From: an uncultured Clostridia bacterium
Lineage (GTDB): Bacteria > Bacillota > Clostridia > UBA1381
Direction: 5' to 3'
Length of the DNA stretch: 6,664 nucleotides
NCBI GenBank assembly: GCA_934454215.1
Contig: CAKSGG010000165.1
Location: 1-6,664, forward strand
Within the stretch, counting starts at the first letter, position 1. Each line of letters begins with the position of its first letter. Shown here piece after piece: positions 1 through 6,609 of this stretch. The notes under the pieces were generated by a model. That model had not been told where the DNA came from and did no database searches. It saw only the letters and a program-made list of their open reading frames with translations. Both the position numbers and the translations under genes were made by a program.

Positions 1-3000
1 TGTTTTCATCTATCCGGCTTATGCCGGTTATCATTTTTGTAAGCTGCCCGGCTGTGTTATACTCATACTGTACCGAGTTATCCTCATATGTACCCTTAAT
101 TGTAACCCCAACATTATTATGCATAATGTCATATGCGTAGTCCTTTTCCTTATAGCTTTCATCGGCTCCTGCCGCATTGTTTTTGATTTTTTCCTTTGCA
201 AGGTTTGAAACTCTGTCATAATAATATTTTGTTACTGATGTATCTGTTTCAAATGGCGACTCGGTTTTTACAAGTCTGTTCATTTCATCATATGTATATG
301 AAGTTTTATTTCCGAGTGCATCGGTATCGGATATTTTTCTGCCTGCCATATCATATTCCGAACGGCAGGTATTTCCGAGCGCATCGGCAGTACTTATCTG
401 ATTGTTTAATACATCAAACTCATATACAGTACTGTTTCCGAGCGCATCTGTTTCTTTAACAACATTGTCATAAATATCGTATTCCTTTGATGTTGTTATG
501 GTCTGATTATCGGCGGTTAATTCGGTTTTTATTAACCTGCCGTATCGGTCGCATGTTTCTTTTTGCCCTGCTGTTTTTGTTCCGTCTGCTCCGATAGTGG
601 TTTTTAAGGTATCAAATGTCTGAGATGTAGTATTTTTTGTATATGTGTAATTTTCCGTATATTTAAGTTTACCTTGAAAATATACTTCTTTTGTAAGTGT
701 TCTGCCGATTGCATCATAGGTATATGTTTCCTTTTGTGATCTGTTGGACATAGTGAATTCACCATTAAAAAACTCGTGTTTTTCAATGAGCCGTTGTGCA
801 TTATCATATACATATCGGTTTAACAGTGTTGCACTTGCACCATGATAAAAATATTCTGCTGTAATATCTCCCAGTGAATTATATTGCCTTTTTGTTTTAA
901 GACCTGACACATCGGTCACAATGACATGCTTTTGAGCTGTATTGTATTCCACGCTCTTTGTACCGCCGTTGGGGTAGGTGTAAAGCACAGGTCTGTTTAT
1001 ATCATCGTATCTGATTTCCGTTACACTACCGTCGGCAGCTGTATGCTTTGTCGGGTTGCCGTGTACATCATAGTCATATACATCGGTAACATTTAATGTT
1101 TCTTCGCCGTCGGCATCATGCACGCTTTCTTTACGGTTTATAATATGTTTGGTTTTATCCTCTGTTATTGTATTCTCGCTTTTAAGCACCAGAACATCAT
1201 CATTCATATCAAGCACACCGTCGCCGTTTGTATCGCCGATCCATTCATATTCGGCGATTATTTCACCGCAGCTGTCATATTCAAACTTCTTCTGCGCTAT
1301 TACTTCATCATTTTTTAAAGTCTTTGAATATTCTATTGCCTTATTGTCCTCGGTAAGTTCATTTTTTATAACATAATCCACTACATAGCTTTTAGAGGAT
1401 TTATCATATTTATAATAGTAAATCCCTGACGGAATTTCGGAGGTTCTTCCGTTTATGCTGTGATATGTATATGAAATGTGTGTCTTCCCGTTGTCCCATG
1501 TTGATATGCAGCCGGGGAGCTGTACGAGATATGAGGCAGTTTCCGTTATATCACTGTTGCCGCGGGAACTTGAATGTTTTGTAACATTTCCGTATTGGTC
1601 ATACGTGTATGAATCCGAAATGTATCCGGATAAGTTTTCGGAAGATTGAAGACTGCTGTCCATGCATCTGCCGTCGGAGTCGTATCTGCTTTTTGTAAGC
1701 GTTTTTGCGGACAGGTTGTTACATTCAACTGTAACTATTGAATTGCTGTTGCTGAATGTATACTGCTGCTCATTGATTTTTTGATTGTCCGCATATTCGT
1801 AAATTCCGTCAACCGCATAAAATCCTCTGCGTATACGTATATCCCGGTTAACGGTATATAGGCATGTATAATGATAATTTTTCTGAGCACCCGTAGGATA
1901 TGTTATGCGCTCTATATTATACTGCGAACTCGTTTCCCTTGGAAGATTGGTAGGCGTTGCAATATCTGTCATAGGAGTGTTTGATATTGTATGATAATAA
2001 CTCACCACTTCACCTGCACGTGAATCATAGCAGGTTGTCTCTCCGATTTCATTCGTAACCTTTAATCGGTATCCTCCGACATACTTCAAATTACTGTCCT
2101 GCGGCAATTCCGCAGCTGTCAGAGTTTCGCGTGTATAAGTTATGGTTTTTGTTTCGCCATTATCGGTATATGAAATTGTCTGCACATTACCGCCGATGTT
2201 TATATTCACCTCTCTGCCGCAGGTATCTATAATTTTGGACAGTGAACTATAATTATTCGTATACCAATACTGTATCATATTATTGTAACGGTCGCTGACC
2301 GCTTTTATATACAGTTTCTGTTTTGATGAAACATTGCTGTGTGTACCGGCATTTACACCCGTACTGTAAAAGTAATATGTAAGTCCTCGGTTGTCGGTTA
2401 TGACAAAGTTGTATACAATACCGCTGTTTTCAAGTATCTGATCGGTATAAAAAGCCTCTGCTGTTAAATAATTATTACCCTCAGGATAAAAGCTTGACTG
2501 AAAATTAACCTCGCCGTCCTTTATTTTTACTTTTTCAGAACCATCAAACGTACATATTTCTCCCTGCATCCCCTTAAATGCCGCTTTATAATTGTTTGAA
2601 TATGAAACATAATCCTTGCCTGATGATTTGTCATAATAATCTCGGTATAAGAAAACCTCAGGAACCGACAGTGACCATCCGAATCCTATCTTTTCCTTGT
2701 TAAGATACAGCTTTCTTTCTTCTATATCCCAGTTAATGCTTTTTTCAATACTTGCTACCTGCATACTGATATTGGGATTGTATTTGAAATGCATTTTACC
2801 ATTGGCAGATGTGTTAATGCTGCTCGAATATACATCTTCAAATGCATAAAATACCAAATCGTTATCCTTGTATTTTCTTCTGGGAAGAGAACTCAGATAA
2901 AAGTCCTCATACATATATGTGTAAAAATCATCTTCGGTACAGAAGCCTATGTTTATCGAAGTTTTGTCGCTGATGTTGGTAAAACTGTATACATATCTGT

Positions 3001-3502
3001 ACAATAATGTTGAATGTACCGAATCTTTATACGAATACATTATATTGGAATAATCCTGATTATCATAATGGCGTTTTATTTCCAGATTTAATCCGTTTTT
3101 GCCCTCTAATGTTAAATCTGTTTCATCTATAGTCAATCTGTTTGTATACCCGGATACATGCTCTCCGGTGCCGTACTGCTTGTACGGTGTTAAGTAGGCA
3201 TCTCCAAATTGCTGTGCATACAGCTGTTTCCATATTGCATCGTCCGAAGATGAATAGGCCACAATGTTATTTCTATGCGCGGGTTCTCCTGCGTCTTCCG
3301 GCTCAATAAGCAAAGAAGTATCCATTTTAACCGTTTCATCATGCTCAATGGGCACATATTCTTCCGGCTGAAATGCTATCTCAGGCATATTGGTTTCATA
3401 AACCTCGTATGGTGTCTCTTCCGTTTCGGCAGCAACACGAAAAGAACCTGTGTTACCAACCAAAACAGTACATAAAGTCAAAATGCTTATTAATTTTTTC
3501 AT
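1..3502 (-). CDS. Secreted RHS/YD-repeat protein, C-terminus outside the window
   Basis: I read this frame codon by codon from the ATG at 3502-3500 to the left edge and found no stop, giving 1167 codons with the end missing. Residues 1-25 form a signal peptide: MKK, a hydrophobic core (LISILTLCTVLVG), and a likely cut after RVAA. Residues about 130-420 form a beta-rich domain with GKNGLNL (134-140) and IGFGWSLS (272-279), which in RHS, WapA and SpvB-like proteins precede the repeat shell. YD repeats are clear from about 632 (YTYDQYGNVTK), then 809 (YDYDVHGNPTKH), 927 (YTYDAIGRTLTKE) and up to 1146 (YEYNTAGQLTK). Family knowledge: YD repeats build a hollow beta shell that often encloses a variable C-terminal toxin. 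No anchor, hyperconserved core or toxin is visible here. The start is supported by a GGGAGG site and a good promoter. The family is secure; a toxin role is inference. Confidence 0.93.
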   Translation of the reverse strand, partial: MKKLISILTLCTVLVGNTGSFRVAAETEETPYEVYETNMPEIAFQPEEYVPIEHDETVKMDTSLLIEPEDAGEPAHRNNIVAYSSSDDAIWKQLYAQQFGDAYLTPYKQYGTGEHVSGYTNRLTIDETDLTLEGKNGLNLEIKRHYDNQDYSNIMYSYKDSVHSTLLYRYVYSFTNISDKTSINIGFCTEDDFYTYMYEDFYLSSLPRRKYKDNDLVFYAFEDVYSSSINTSANGKMHFKYNPNISMQVASIEKSINWDIEERKLYLNKEKIGFGWSLSVPEVFLYRDYYDKSSGKDYVSYSNNYKAAFKGMQGEICTFDGSEKVKIKDGEVNFQSSFYPEGNNYLTAEAFYTDQILENSGIVYNFVITDNRGLTYYFYSTGVNAGTHSNVSSKQKLYIKAVSDRYNNMIQYWYTNNYSSLSKIIDTCGREVNINIGGNVQTISYTDNGETKTITYTRETLTAAELPQDSNLKYVGGYRLKVTNEIGETTCYDSRAGEVVSYYHTISNTPMTDIATPTNLPRETSSQYNIERITYPTGAQKNYHYTCLYTVNRDIRIRRGFYAVDGIYEYADNQKINEQQYTFSNSNSIVTVECNNLSAKTLTKSRYDSDGRCMDSSLQSSENLSGYISDSYTYDQYGNVTKHSSSRGNSDITETASYLVQLPGCISTWDNGKTHISYTYHSINGRTSEIPSGIYYYKYDKSSKSYVVDYVIKNELTEDNKAIEYSKTLKNDEVIAQKKFEYDSCGEIIAEYEWIGDTNGDGVLDMNDDVLVLKSENTITEDKTKHIINRKESVHDADGEETLNVTDVYDYDVHGNPTKHTAADGSVTEIRYDDINRPVLYTYPNGGTKSVEYNTAQKHVIVTDVSGLKTKRQYNSLGDITAEYFYHGASATLLNRYVYDNAQRLIEKHEFFNGEFTMSNRSQKETYTYDAIGRTLTKEVYFQGKLKYTENYTYTKNTTSQTFDTLKTTIGADGTKTAGQKETCDRYGRLIKTELTADNQTITTSKEYDIYDNVVKETDALGNSTVYEFDVLNNQISTADALGNTCRSEYDMAGRKISDTDALGNKTSYTYDEMNRLVKTESPFETDTSVTKYYYDRVSNLAKEKIKNNAAGADESYKEKDYAYDIMHNNVGVTIKGTYEDNSVQYEYNTAGQLTKMITGISRIDEN
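260..448 (-). repeat. Three tandem 21-residue YD units with DALGN core
   Basis: Within the RHS gene, DALGN occurs at residues 1019, 1040 and 1061, exactly 63 bp apart. The plus-strand DNA shows it as tttccgagtgcatc, tttccgagcgcatc and tttccgagcgcatc starting at 309, 372 and 435. Each unit continues with a Y/F-x-Y/F-D-x-x-x-R/N pattern (YEFDVLNNQ, SEYDMAGRK, YTYDEMNRL). The strict period and near-identical DNA suggest recent unit duplication or strong structural constraint on the beta shell. Confidence 0.85.
1199..1234 (-). other. EF-hand-like calcium-binding loop inside the YD-repeat region
   Basis: Residues 757-768 read DTNGDGVLDMND. They carry D, N and D at loop positions 1, 3 and 5, glycine at 6, a hydrophobic residue at 8, and an acid at 12, which is the canonical 12-residue EF-hand/dockerin-type calcium loop. 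It sits between YD repeats (FEYDSCGE before, YDYDVHGN after) in an insertion of about 50 residues. Only one loop is present, so this is not a dockerin. Calcium binding is inferred from the motif. Confidence 0.7.
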
Positions 3503-3507
3503 ATTTT

Positions 3508-3513
3508 CCTCCC
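3508..3513 (-). promoter_or_regulatory. Ribosome binding site of the RHS gene
   Basis: Read on the minus strand this is GGGAGG, 5 nt before the ATG at 3502. Together with the signal peptide that follows, it fixes the start of the RHS protein. Confidence 0.85.
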
Positions 3514-3567
3514 TTGTTTTTCATAAAGCCCCAATCATACAATTCTTATATGTTTCATGATATAAAC

Positions 3568-3596
3568 ATTATACTATAATAAACAAATATTTACAA
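3568..3596 (-). promoter_or_regulatory. Sigma-A-type promoter of the RHS gene
   Basis: On the minus strand the -35 box TTGTAA (3596-3591) is followed by a 17-nt spacer and the -10 box TATAAT (3573-3568). This predicts a start site near 3561 and a leader of about 58 nt. The -35 box overlaps one arm of the inverted repeat listed separately, so access to this promoter could be controlled there. Confidence 0.75.
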
Positions 3597-3647
3597 GAAT
3601 TTTCTTCAATTTTGCTCAATATTTTTTGTTTACACCGTAAATATTTG
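3584..3647. repeat. Perfect 11-bp inverted repeat between divergent promoters, possible operator
   Basis: caaatatttac (3584-3594) and its exact reverse complement gtaaatatttg (3637-3647) lie 53 bp apart centre to centre, about five helical turns. Each arm holds the self-palindrome aaatattt. The right arm is also half of a smaller palindrome, tttac-acc-gtaaa (3629-3641). The left arm covers the -35 box of the RHS promoter and the right arm lies 12 bp upstream of the plus-strand -35 box. A shared regulator is possible but unproven; the region is AT-rich, which raises the odds of chance matches. Confidence 0.45.
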
Positions 3648-3659
3648 TGCAATTTTATC

Positions 3660-3688
3660 TTGAAGAACAAAACAAAATATGTTATAAT
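3660..3688 (+). promoter_or_regulatory. Strong sigma-A-type promoter of the scaffold-GGGtGRT operon
   Basis: TTGAAG (3660-3665), a 17-nt spacer and TATAAT (3683-3688), with TGT directly before the -10 box forming an extended -10 element. The predicted start site is near 3695, giving a leader of about 70 nt to the ATG at 3765. An upstream in-frame ATG at 3699 would lie almost on the transcript's 5' end, which argues against its use. Confidence 0.8.
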
Positions 3689-3710
3689 AAAGTAGATTAT
3701 GGATAAGCCT

Positions 3711-3749
3711 GTCGGTTTATTCCGGCGCCGTCAAACGCGTCAGCTTTTT
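3711..3749 (+). other. Leader segment with two overlapping short hairpins
   Basis: This GC-rich patch in an AT-rich leader can fold two ways. The first pairs gtcgg (3711-3715) with ccggc (3722-3726). The second pairs ggcgc (3724-3728) with gcgtc (3737-3741), followed shortly by five T. The hairpins share bases 3724-3726, so they exclude each other, as in attenuators. Each is only 5 bp with one G-U pair, so this is weak evidence and matches no riboswitch class I know. Confidence 0.2.
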
Positions 3750-3751
3750 GA

Positions 3752-3757
3752 AAGGAG
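3752..3757 (+). promoter_or_regulatory. Ribosome binding site that sets the scaffold protein start
   Basis: AAGGAG lies 7 nt before the ATG at 3765. The longer in-frame reading from ATG 3699 has no such site and would add an arginine-rich, unrelated-looking 22-residue N-terminus, so 3765 is preferred. Confidence 0.85.
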
Positions 3758-3764
3758 TAATATT

Positions 3765-4457
3765 ATGAAATATTCAGCAGAAGTAGAACATATGTGTCCT
3801 CTTGCCAAAGGCGCATATCACGGTCCCGCTCCTATTCCTCAGGAGGGAAAATGGACTCAGGCAACGGAAATCAAAGATATTTCCGGCTTAACTCACGGTG
3901 TAGGCTGGTGTGCACCGCAGCAGGGAGCCTGTAAATTAACTTTAAACGTAAAAGAGGGCGTTATTCAGGAGGCTCTCGTTGAGACAATCGGCTGCTCGGG
4001 TATGACTCATTCGGCAGCTATGGCTTCGGAAATCCTTGTCGGAAAAACTATCCTTGAAGCTATGAACACCGACCTCGTATGCGATGCTATAAACACCGCT
4101 ATGAGAGAATTGTTCTTACAGATTATATACGGACGTACACAGACCGCATTCTCAGAGGACGGTCTGCCCATCGGCGCAGGTCTTGAGGACTTGGGAAAGG
4201 GCTTGCGTTCACAGGTTGGTACTACATACGCAACTCTCAAAAAAGGCCCGAGATACCTGGAGCTTGCAGAGGGTTACATAACAGAAATCGCTGTTGACGA
4301 AAACGATACTATAATCGGTTATAAGTTCGTACATCTCGGTAAAATGATGGAAAACATCAGAAAAGGCATGGATGCTAACGAGGCGCTTCAGAAAGCAAGC
4401 GGTCAGTACGGCAGAGTCGAAGATGCTGTTAAGCTTATCGACCCGAGAAATGAATAA
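3765..4457 (+). CDS. NifU/IscU-like iron-sulfur cluster assembly scaffold homologue
   Basis: The product has 230 residues. Residues about 41-150 resemble the NifU N-terminal/IscU fold. KLTLNVKEGVIQEA and IGCSGMTHSAAMASE (75-89) match IscU's KLQIKV...GCGSAIASSSLVTE with C77 at the place of E. coli IscU Cys63, and VGKTILEAMNTD (92-103) matches the following VKGKSLDEA...NTD. The Cys37 equivalent could be C49 or C56; neither aligns exactly. The region matching IscU's third ligand (KxHC) reads LPIGAGLEDLGKGL with no cysteine; no cysteine follows C106. Residues about 155-230 are a C-terminal region absent from IscU. Family knowledge: IscU-type proteins hold nascent Fe-S clusters in the cytoplasm. 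Classical scaffolding here is uncertain because of the ligand change. It is the first gene of an operon, 17 bp before the GGGtGRT gene. Confidence 0.85.
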   Translation: MKYSAEVEHMCPLAKGAYHGPAPIPQEGKWTQATEIKDISGLTHGVGWCAPQQGACKLTLNVKEGVIQEALVETIGCSGMTHSAAMASEILVGKTILEAMNTDLVCDAINTAMRELFLQIIYGRTQTAFSEDGLPIGAGLEDLGKGLRSQVGTTYATLKKGPRYLELAEGYITEIAVDENDTIIGYKFVHLGKMMENIRKGMDANEALQKASGQYGRVEDAVKLIDPRNE

Positions 4458-4474
4458 GAAGGAGGTAAACTATA

Positions 4475-5473
4475 ATGGCATTATTTGAAAGTTATGAGAG
4501 AAGAATAGATCAGATTAACGCCGAACTCGCAAAGCACGGCATATCTTCAATAGAAGAAGCTAAACAGATTTGTGACGAAAAGGGCGTTGATGCATACAAC
4601 ATCGTAAAGGGTATTCAGCCGATATGCTTTGAAAATGCTTGCTGGGCTTACGTTGTAGGTGCTGCAATCGCAATCAAGGACGGCGTTAAGACAGCTGCAG
4701 AGGCTGCCGAAAAAATCGGCGTAGGCTTGCAGTCATTCTGTATTCCCGGTTCTGTTGCCGATGACAGAAAGGTTGGTATCGGTCACGGAAATCTCGGCGC
4801 TATGCTTCTGAGAGATGAAACAAAGTGCTTTGCATTCCTCGCAGGTCATGAATCATTTGCTGCCGCTGAGGGTGCTATCGGTCTTGCAAAGAGCGCAAAC
4901 AAGGCTCGTAAAGAACCGTTAAGAGTTATACTGAACGGTCTCGGCAAGGACGCAGCTAAGATTATTTCAAGAATCAACGGTTTTACTTATGTTCAGACTA
5001 AGTTTGATTACTATACCGGAGAATTGAAGATTGTTGAAGAAATCGCATATTCAAAGGGCGAAAGAGCAAAGGTTCGCTGCTACGGCGCGGACGATGTCCG
5101 TGAGGGTGTTGCTATCATGTGGAAAGAGGGCGTTGACGTTTCTATCACAGGTAACTCAACAAACCCGACTCGTTTCCAGCACCCCGTTGCAGGTACATAC
5201 AAGAAAGAATGTATCGAAAAGGGTAAAAAATATTTCTCGGTTGCTTCGGGCGGCGGTACCGGACGTACACTTCACCCCGACAACATGGCGGCAGGTCCTG
5301 CTTCATACGGTATGACCGATACAATGGGAAGAATGCACTCCGACGCACAGTTCGCAGGTTCTTCATCGGTTCCGGCTCACGTTGAAATGATGGGACTTAT
5401 CGGCGCAGGCAACAACCCGATGGTCGGTATGACCGTTGCTGTTGCAGTGGCTGTCGAGGAAGCTATGAAATAA
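4475..5473 (+). CDS. GGGtGRT-family protein of unknown function
   Basis: The product has 332 residues and contains SGGGTGRTLHPDN, with the motif that names this family (GGGtGRT, Pfam PF14057 as I recall) at residues 259-265. Other glycine-rich or polar stretches that look conserved are VGIGHGNLGAM (100-110), FLAGHESF (121-128), GNSTNPTRFQHPVAG (226-240) and GLIGAGNNPMVGM (307-319). Cysteines lie at 33, 51, 56, 89, 118, 202 and 246. No signal peptide or clear membrane segment is seen, so it is likely cytoplasmic. AAGGAGG at 4459-4465, 9 nt upstream, supports the start. It follows the scaffold homologue by 17 bp and precedes a terminator, so the two are co-transcribed. Pairing with a NifU-like protein suggests a role in metal or sulfur cofactor chemistry; that is inference. 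I know no established reaction for the family. Confidence 0.92.
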   Translation: MALFESYERRIDQINAELAKHGISSIEEAKQICDEKGVDAYNIVKGIQPICFENACWAYVVGAAIAIKDGVKTAAEAAEKIGVGLQSFCIPGSVADDRKVGIGHGNLGAMLLRDETKCFAFLAGHESFAAAEGAIGLAKSANKARKEPLRVILNGLGKDAAKIISRINGFTYVQTKFDYYTGELKIVEEIAYSKGERAKVRCYGADDVREGVAIMWKEGVDVSITGNSTNPTRFQHPVAGTYKKECIEKGKKYFSVASGGGTGRTLHPDNMAAGPASYGMTDTMGRMHSDAQFAGSSSVPAHVEMMGLIGAGNNPMVGMTVAVAVAVEEAMK

Positions 5474-5513
5474 GCCACTTTTGAGGTTTTAAACATCTGA
5501 AATTTAAAAAAAT

Positions 5514-5567
5514 AAAGTCAGACACGTCATTTTAAGCAAAATCGCGATGATGTGTCTGACTTTTTTT
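5514..5567 (+). terminator. Intrinsic terminator of the scaffold-GGGtGRT operon
   Basis: agtcagacacgtcat (5516-5530) pairs with atgatgtgtctgact (5547-5561) in a 15-bp stem with one G-U pair, followed by a T-run (5561-5567). A-T pairs extend the base of the stem to 5514-5563. The 16-nt loop can form a small inner hairpin, atttt-aagc-aaaat. It starts 40 bp after the GGGtGRT stop codon. The next gene's ribosome binding site begins only 11 bp after the T-run. Confidence 0.92.
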
Positions 5568-5578
5568 ATATCAAAATC

Positions 5579-5583
5579 GGAGG
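5579..5583 (+). promoter_or_regulatory. Ribosome binding site that sets the recombinase start
   Basis: GGAGG lies 8 nt before the ATG at 5592. An in-frame ATG at 5547 would place the start inside the terminator stem with no ribosome binding site, so 5592 is preferred. I see no convincing promoter between the terminator and this site. Confidence 0.8.
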
Positions 5584-5591
5584 AATTTCAG

Positions 5592-6533
5592 ATGAAAAGA
5601 CTAAAAATGAACATTGAAAACAACATCACATTTGCCGAAGGTTGCGACGAATATATTTTAGATTGCAAGGCAAGAAATTTGCGGAATGGAACTTTAAAGC
5701 ATTACACAGATTCATCAAAACAGATTATGAAATATATCGGGTACGATACTTTGATTAAGGACATTGACAGAAGTAAAATTGATGATTTTATTATCAGTAT
5801 GCGAGAAAACCCTTTATTGAATGATATGTCGCTTTATACCTATGCCAGGGATTTTAAAACGCTGATGTATTTCTTTATGCGTAAAGAATACATACCATAC
5901 TTTAAAATCAAAATACCCAAAGCAGACAAACAGCCGATTGAAACATATAACGATAACGAGTTACGCGTACTTTTGAAAAAACCGAACTTAAAGCATTGCA
6001 GTTTTACAGAATATAAAATATGGGTAATGACAAATTTTCTTTTGTCAACAGGTGTCAGACAAAACAGTCTTATAAATATAAAAATAAAGGATTTGGATTT
6101 TGACGCTGAGGTTGTTTATATCAATGTGACAAAAAATCGAAAACCGCTTATTATTCCGCTCAATGCCGATATAAAAAAGATACTGCAGGAGTATTTGAAG
6201 TATCGCAAAGGAACTTTGGAAGAATATCTTTTCTGTAACGCATACGGCAAACAATTAGTAAGGTCTACAATCTATCATTCCTTTTATGAATATAACAAGC
6301 GGCGCGGCATAGAAAAGACAGGCATGCACAGATACCGCCATACTTTCGCTAAAAAGTGGGTTTTGATGGGCGGCAATGTTGTGACACTTCAAAAGATATT
6401 AGGACATTCCAGTCTTGACATAACGCAAAATTATCTTAATTTGCTTGTGTCGGATTTAAAAAAAGATGTGGAGGAATTTAATATATTGCGCGAATTTAAA
6501 AGGGTTGGAATTAAAATGCAGTCTGCTACTTGA
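5592..6533 (+). CDS. Tyrosine recombinase/integrase, complete
   Basis: The product has 313 residues, the size of XerC/D-like recombinases rather than the larger Tn916-type integrases. Residues about 11-110 form the helical SAM-like core-binding domain (AEGCDEYILDCKARNL, KHYTDSSKQIMKYIG). Residues about 117-285 form the catalytic domain with all expected residues: R156 in STGVRQNSL, a hairpin lysine at K181 or K184 (TKNRKPLIIPL), H246 and R249 (MHRYRHTF), H272 (ILGHSS), and the nucleophile Y281 (TQNYLNL). It should cut and rejoin DNA at paired sites through a 3'-phosphotyrosine. No excisionase, relaxase or cargo is seen nearby. Base composition is lower than in the operon (15 G+C in 6061-6120 against 31 in 5281-5340), which fits transfer. 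Its substrate, whether an integrative element or an invertible segment, cannot be told from this window. Confidence 0.95.
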   Translation: MKRLKMNIENNITFAEGCDEYILDCKARNLRNGTLKHYTDSSKQIMKYIGYDTLIKDIDRSKIDDFIISMRENPLLNDMSLYTYARDFKTLMYFFMRKEYIPYFKIKIPKADKQPIETYNDNELRVLLKKPNLKHCSFTEYKIWVMTNFLLSTGVRQNSLINIKIKDLDFDAEVVYINVTKNRKPLIIPLNADIKKILQEYLKYRKGTLEEYLFCNAYGKQLVRSTIYHSFYEYNKRRGIEKTGMHRYRHTFAKKWVLMGGNVVTLQKILGHSSLDITQNYLNLLVSDLKKDVEEFNILREFKRVGIKMQSAT

Positions 6534-6609
6534 CAGGCATTACAAATTTTACGATATTTTATCAGACAAGAGAAAAGAAAAAAAGGAGCGAGTCAACCCC
6601 GAATTTTGT

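Noticed and set aside
260..448. CRISPR-like array because of evenly spaced 14-bp repeats
   Set aside because: The period is exactly 63 bp in frame, the repeats encode DALGN, and the intervening sequence is also YD-repeat coding sequence.
196..459. Small plus-strand open frames across 196-3579
   Set aside because: They are antisense to the intact RHS gene, lack good ribosome binding sites and give low-complexity sequences unlike any family I know.
1199..1234. Dockerin domain
   Set aside because: Dockerins need two such calcium loops, usually at a protein end. Here there is one loop in the middle of YD repeats.
1..3502. RHS gene as a decayed pseudogene
   Set aside because: The frame is open for all 1167 codons checked, with signal peptide, ribosome binding site and promoter intact.
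3699..3764. Longer start (ATG at 3699) for the scaffold protein
   Set aside because: It lies about 4 nt from the predicted transcription start, has no ribosome binding site and adds an unrelated arginine-rich 22-residue stretch. ATG 3765 has AAGGAG at the right distance.
4007..4240. Minus-strand open frame inside the scaffold gene, and similar ones at 5145-5366 and 6045-6254
   Set aside because: Each is a shadow of a well-supported gene on the other strand, with no own start signals.
5547..5591. Longer start (ATG at 5547) for the recombinase
   Set aside because: The extra codons are the right arm and T-run of the operon terminator, and no ribosome binding site precedes them; GGAGG fits ATG 5592.
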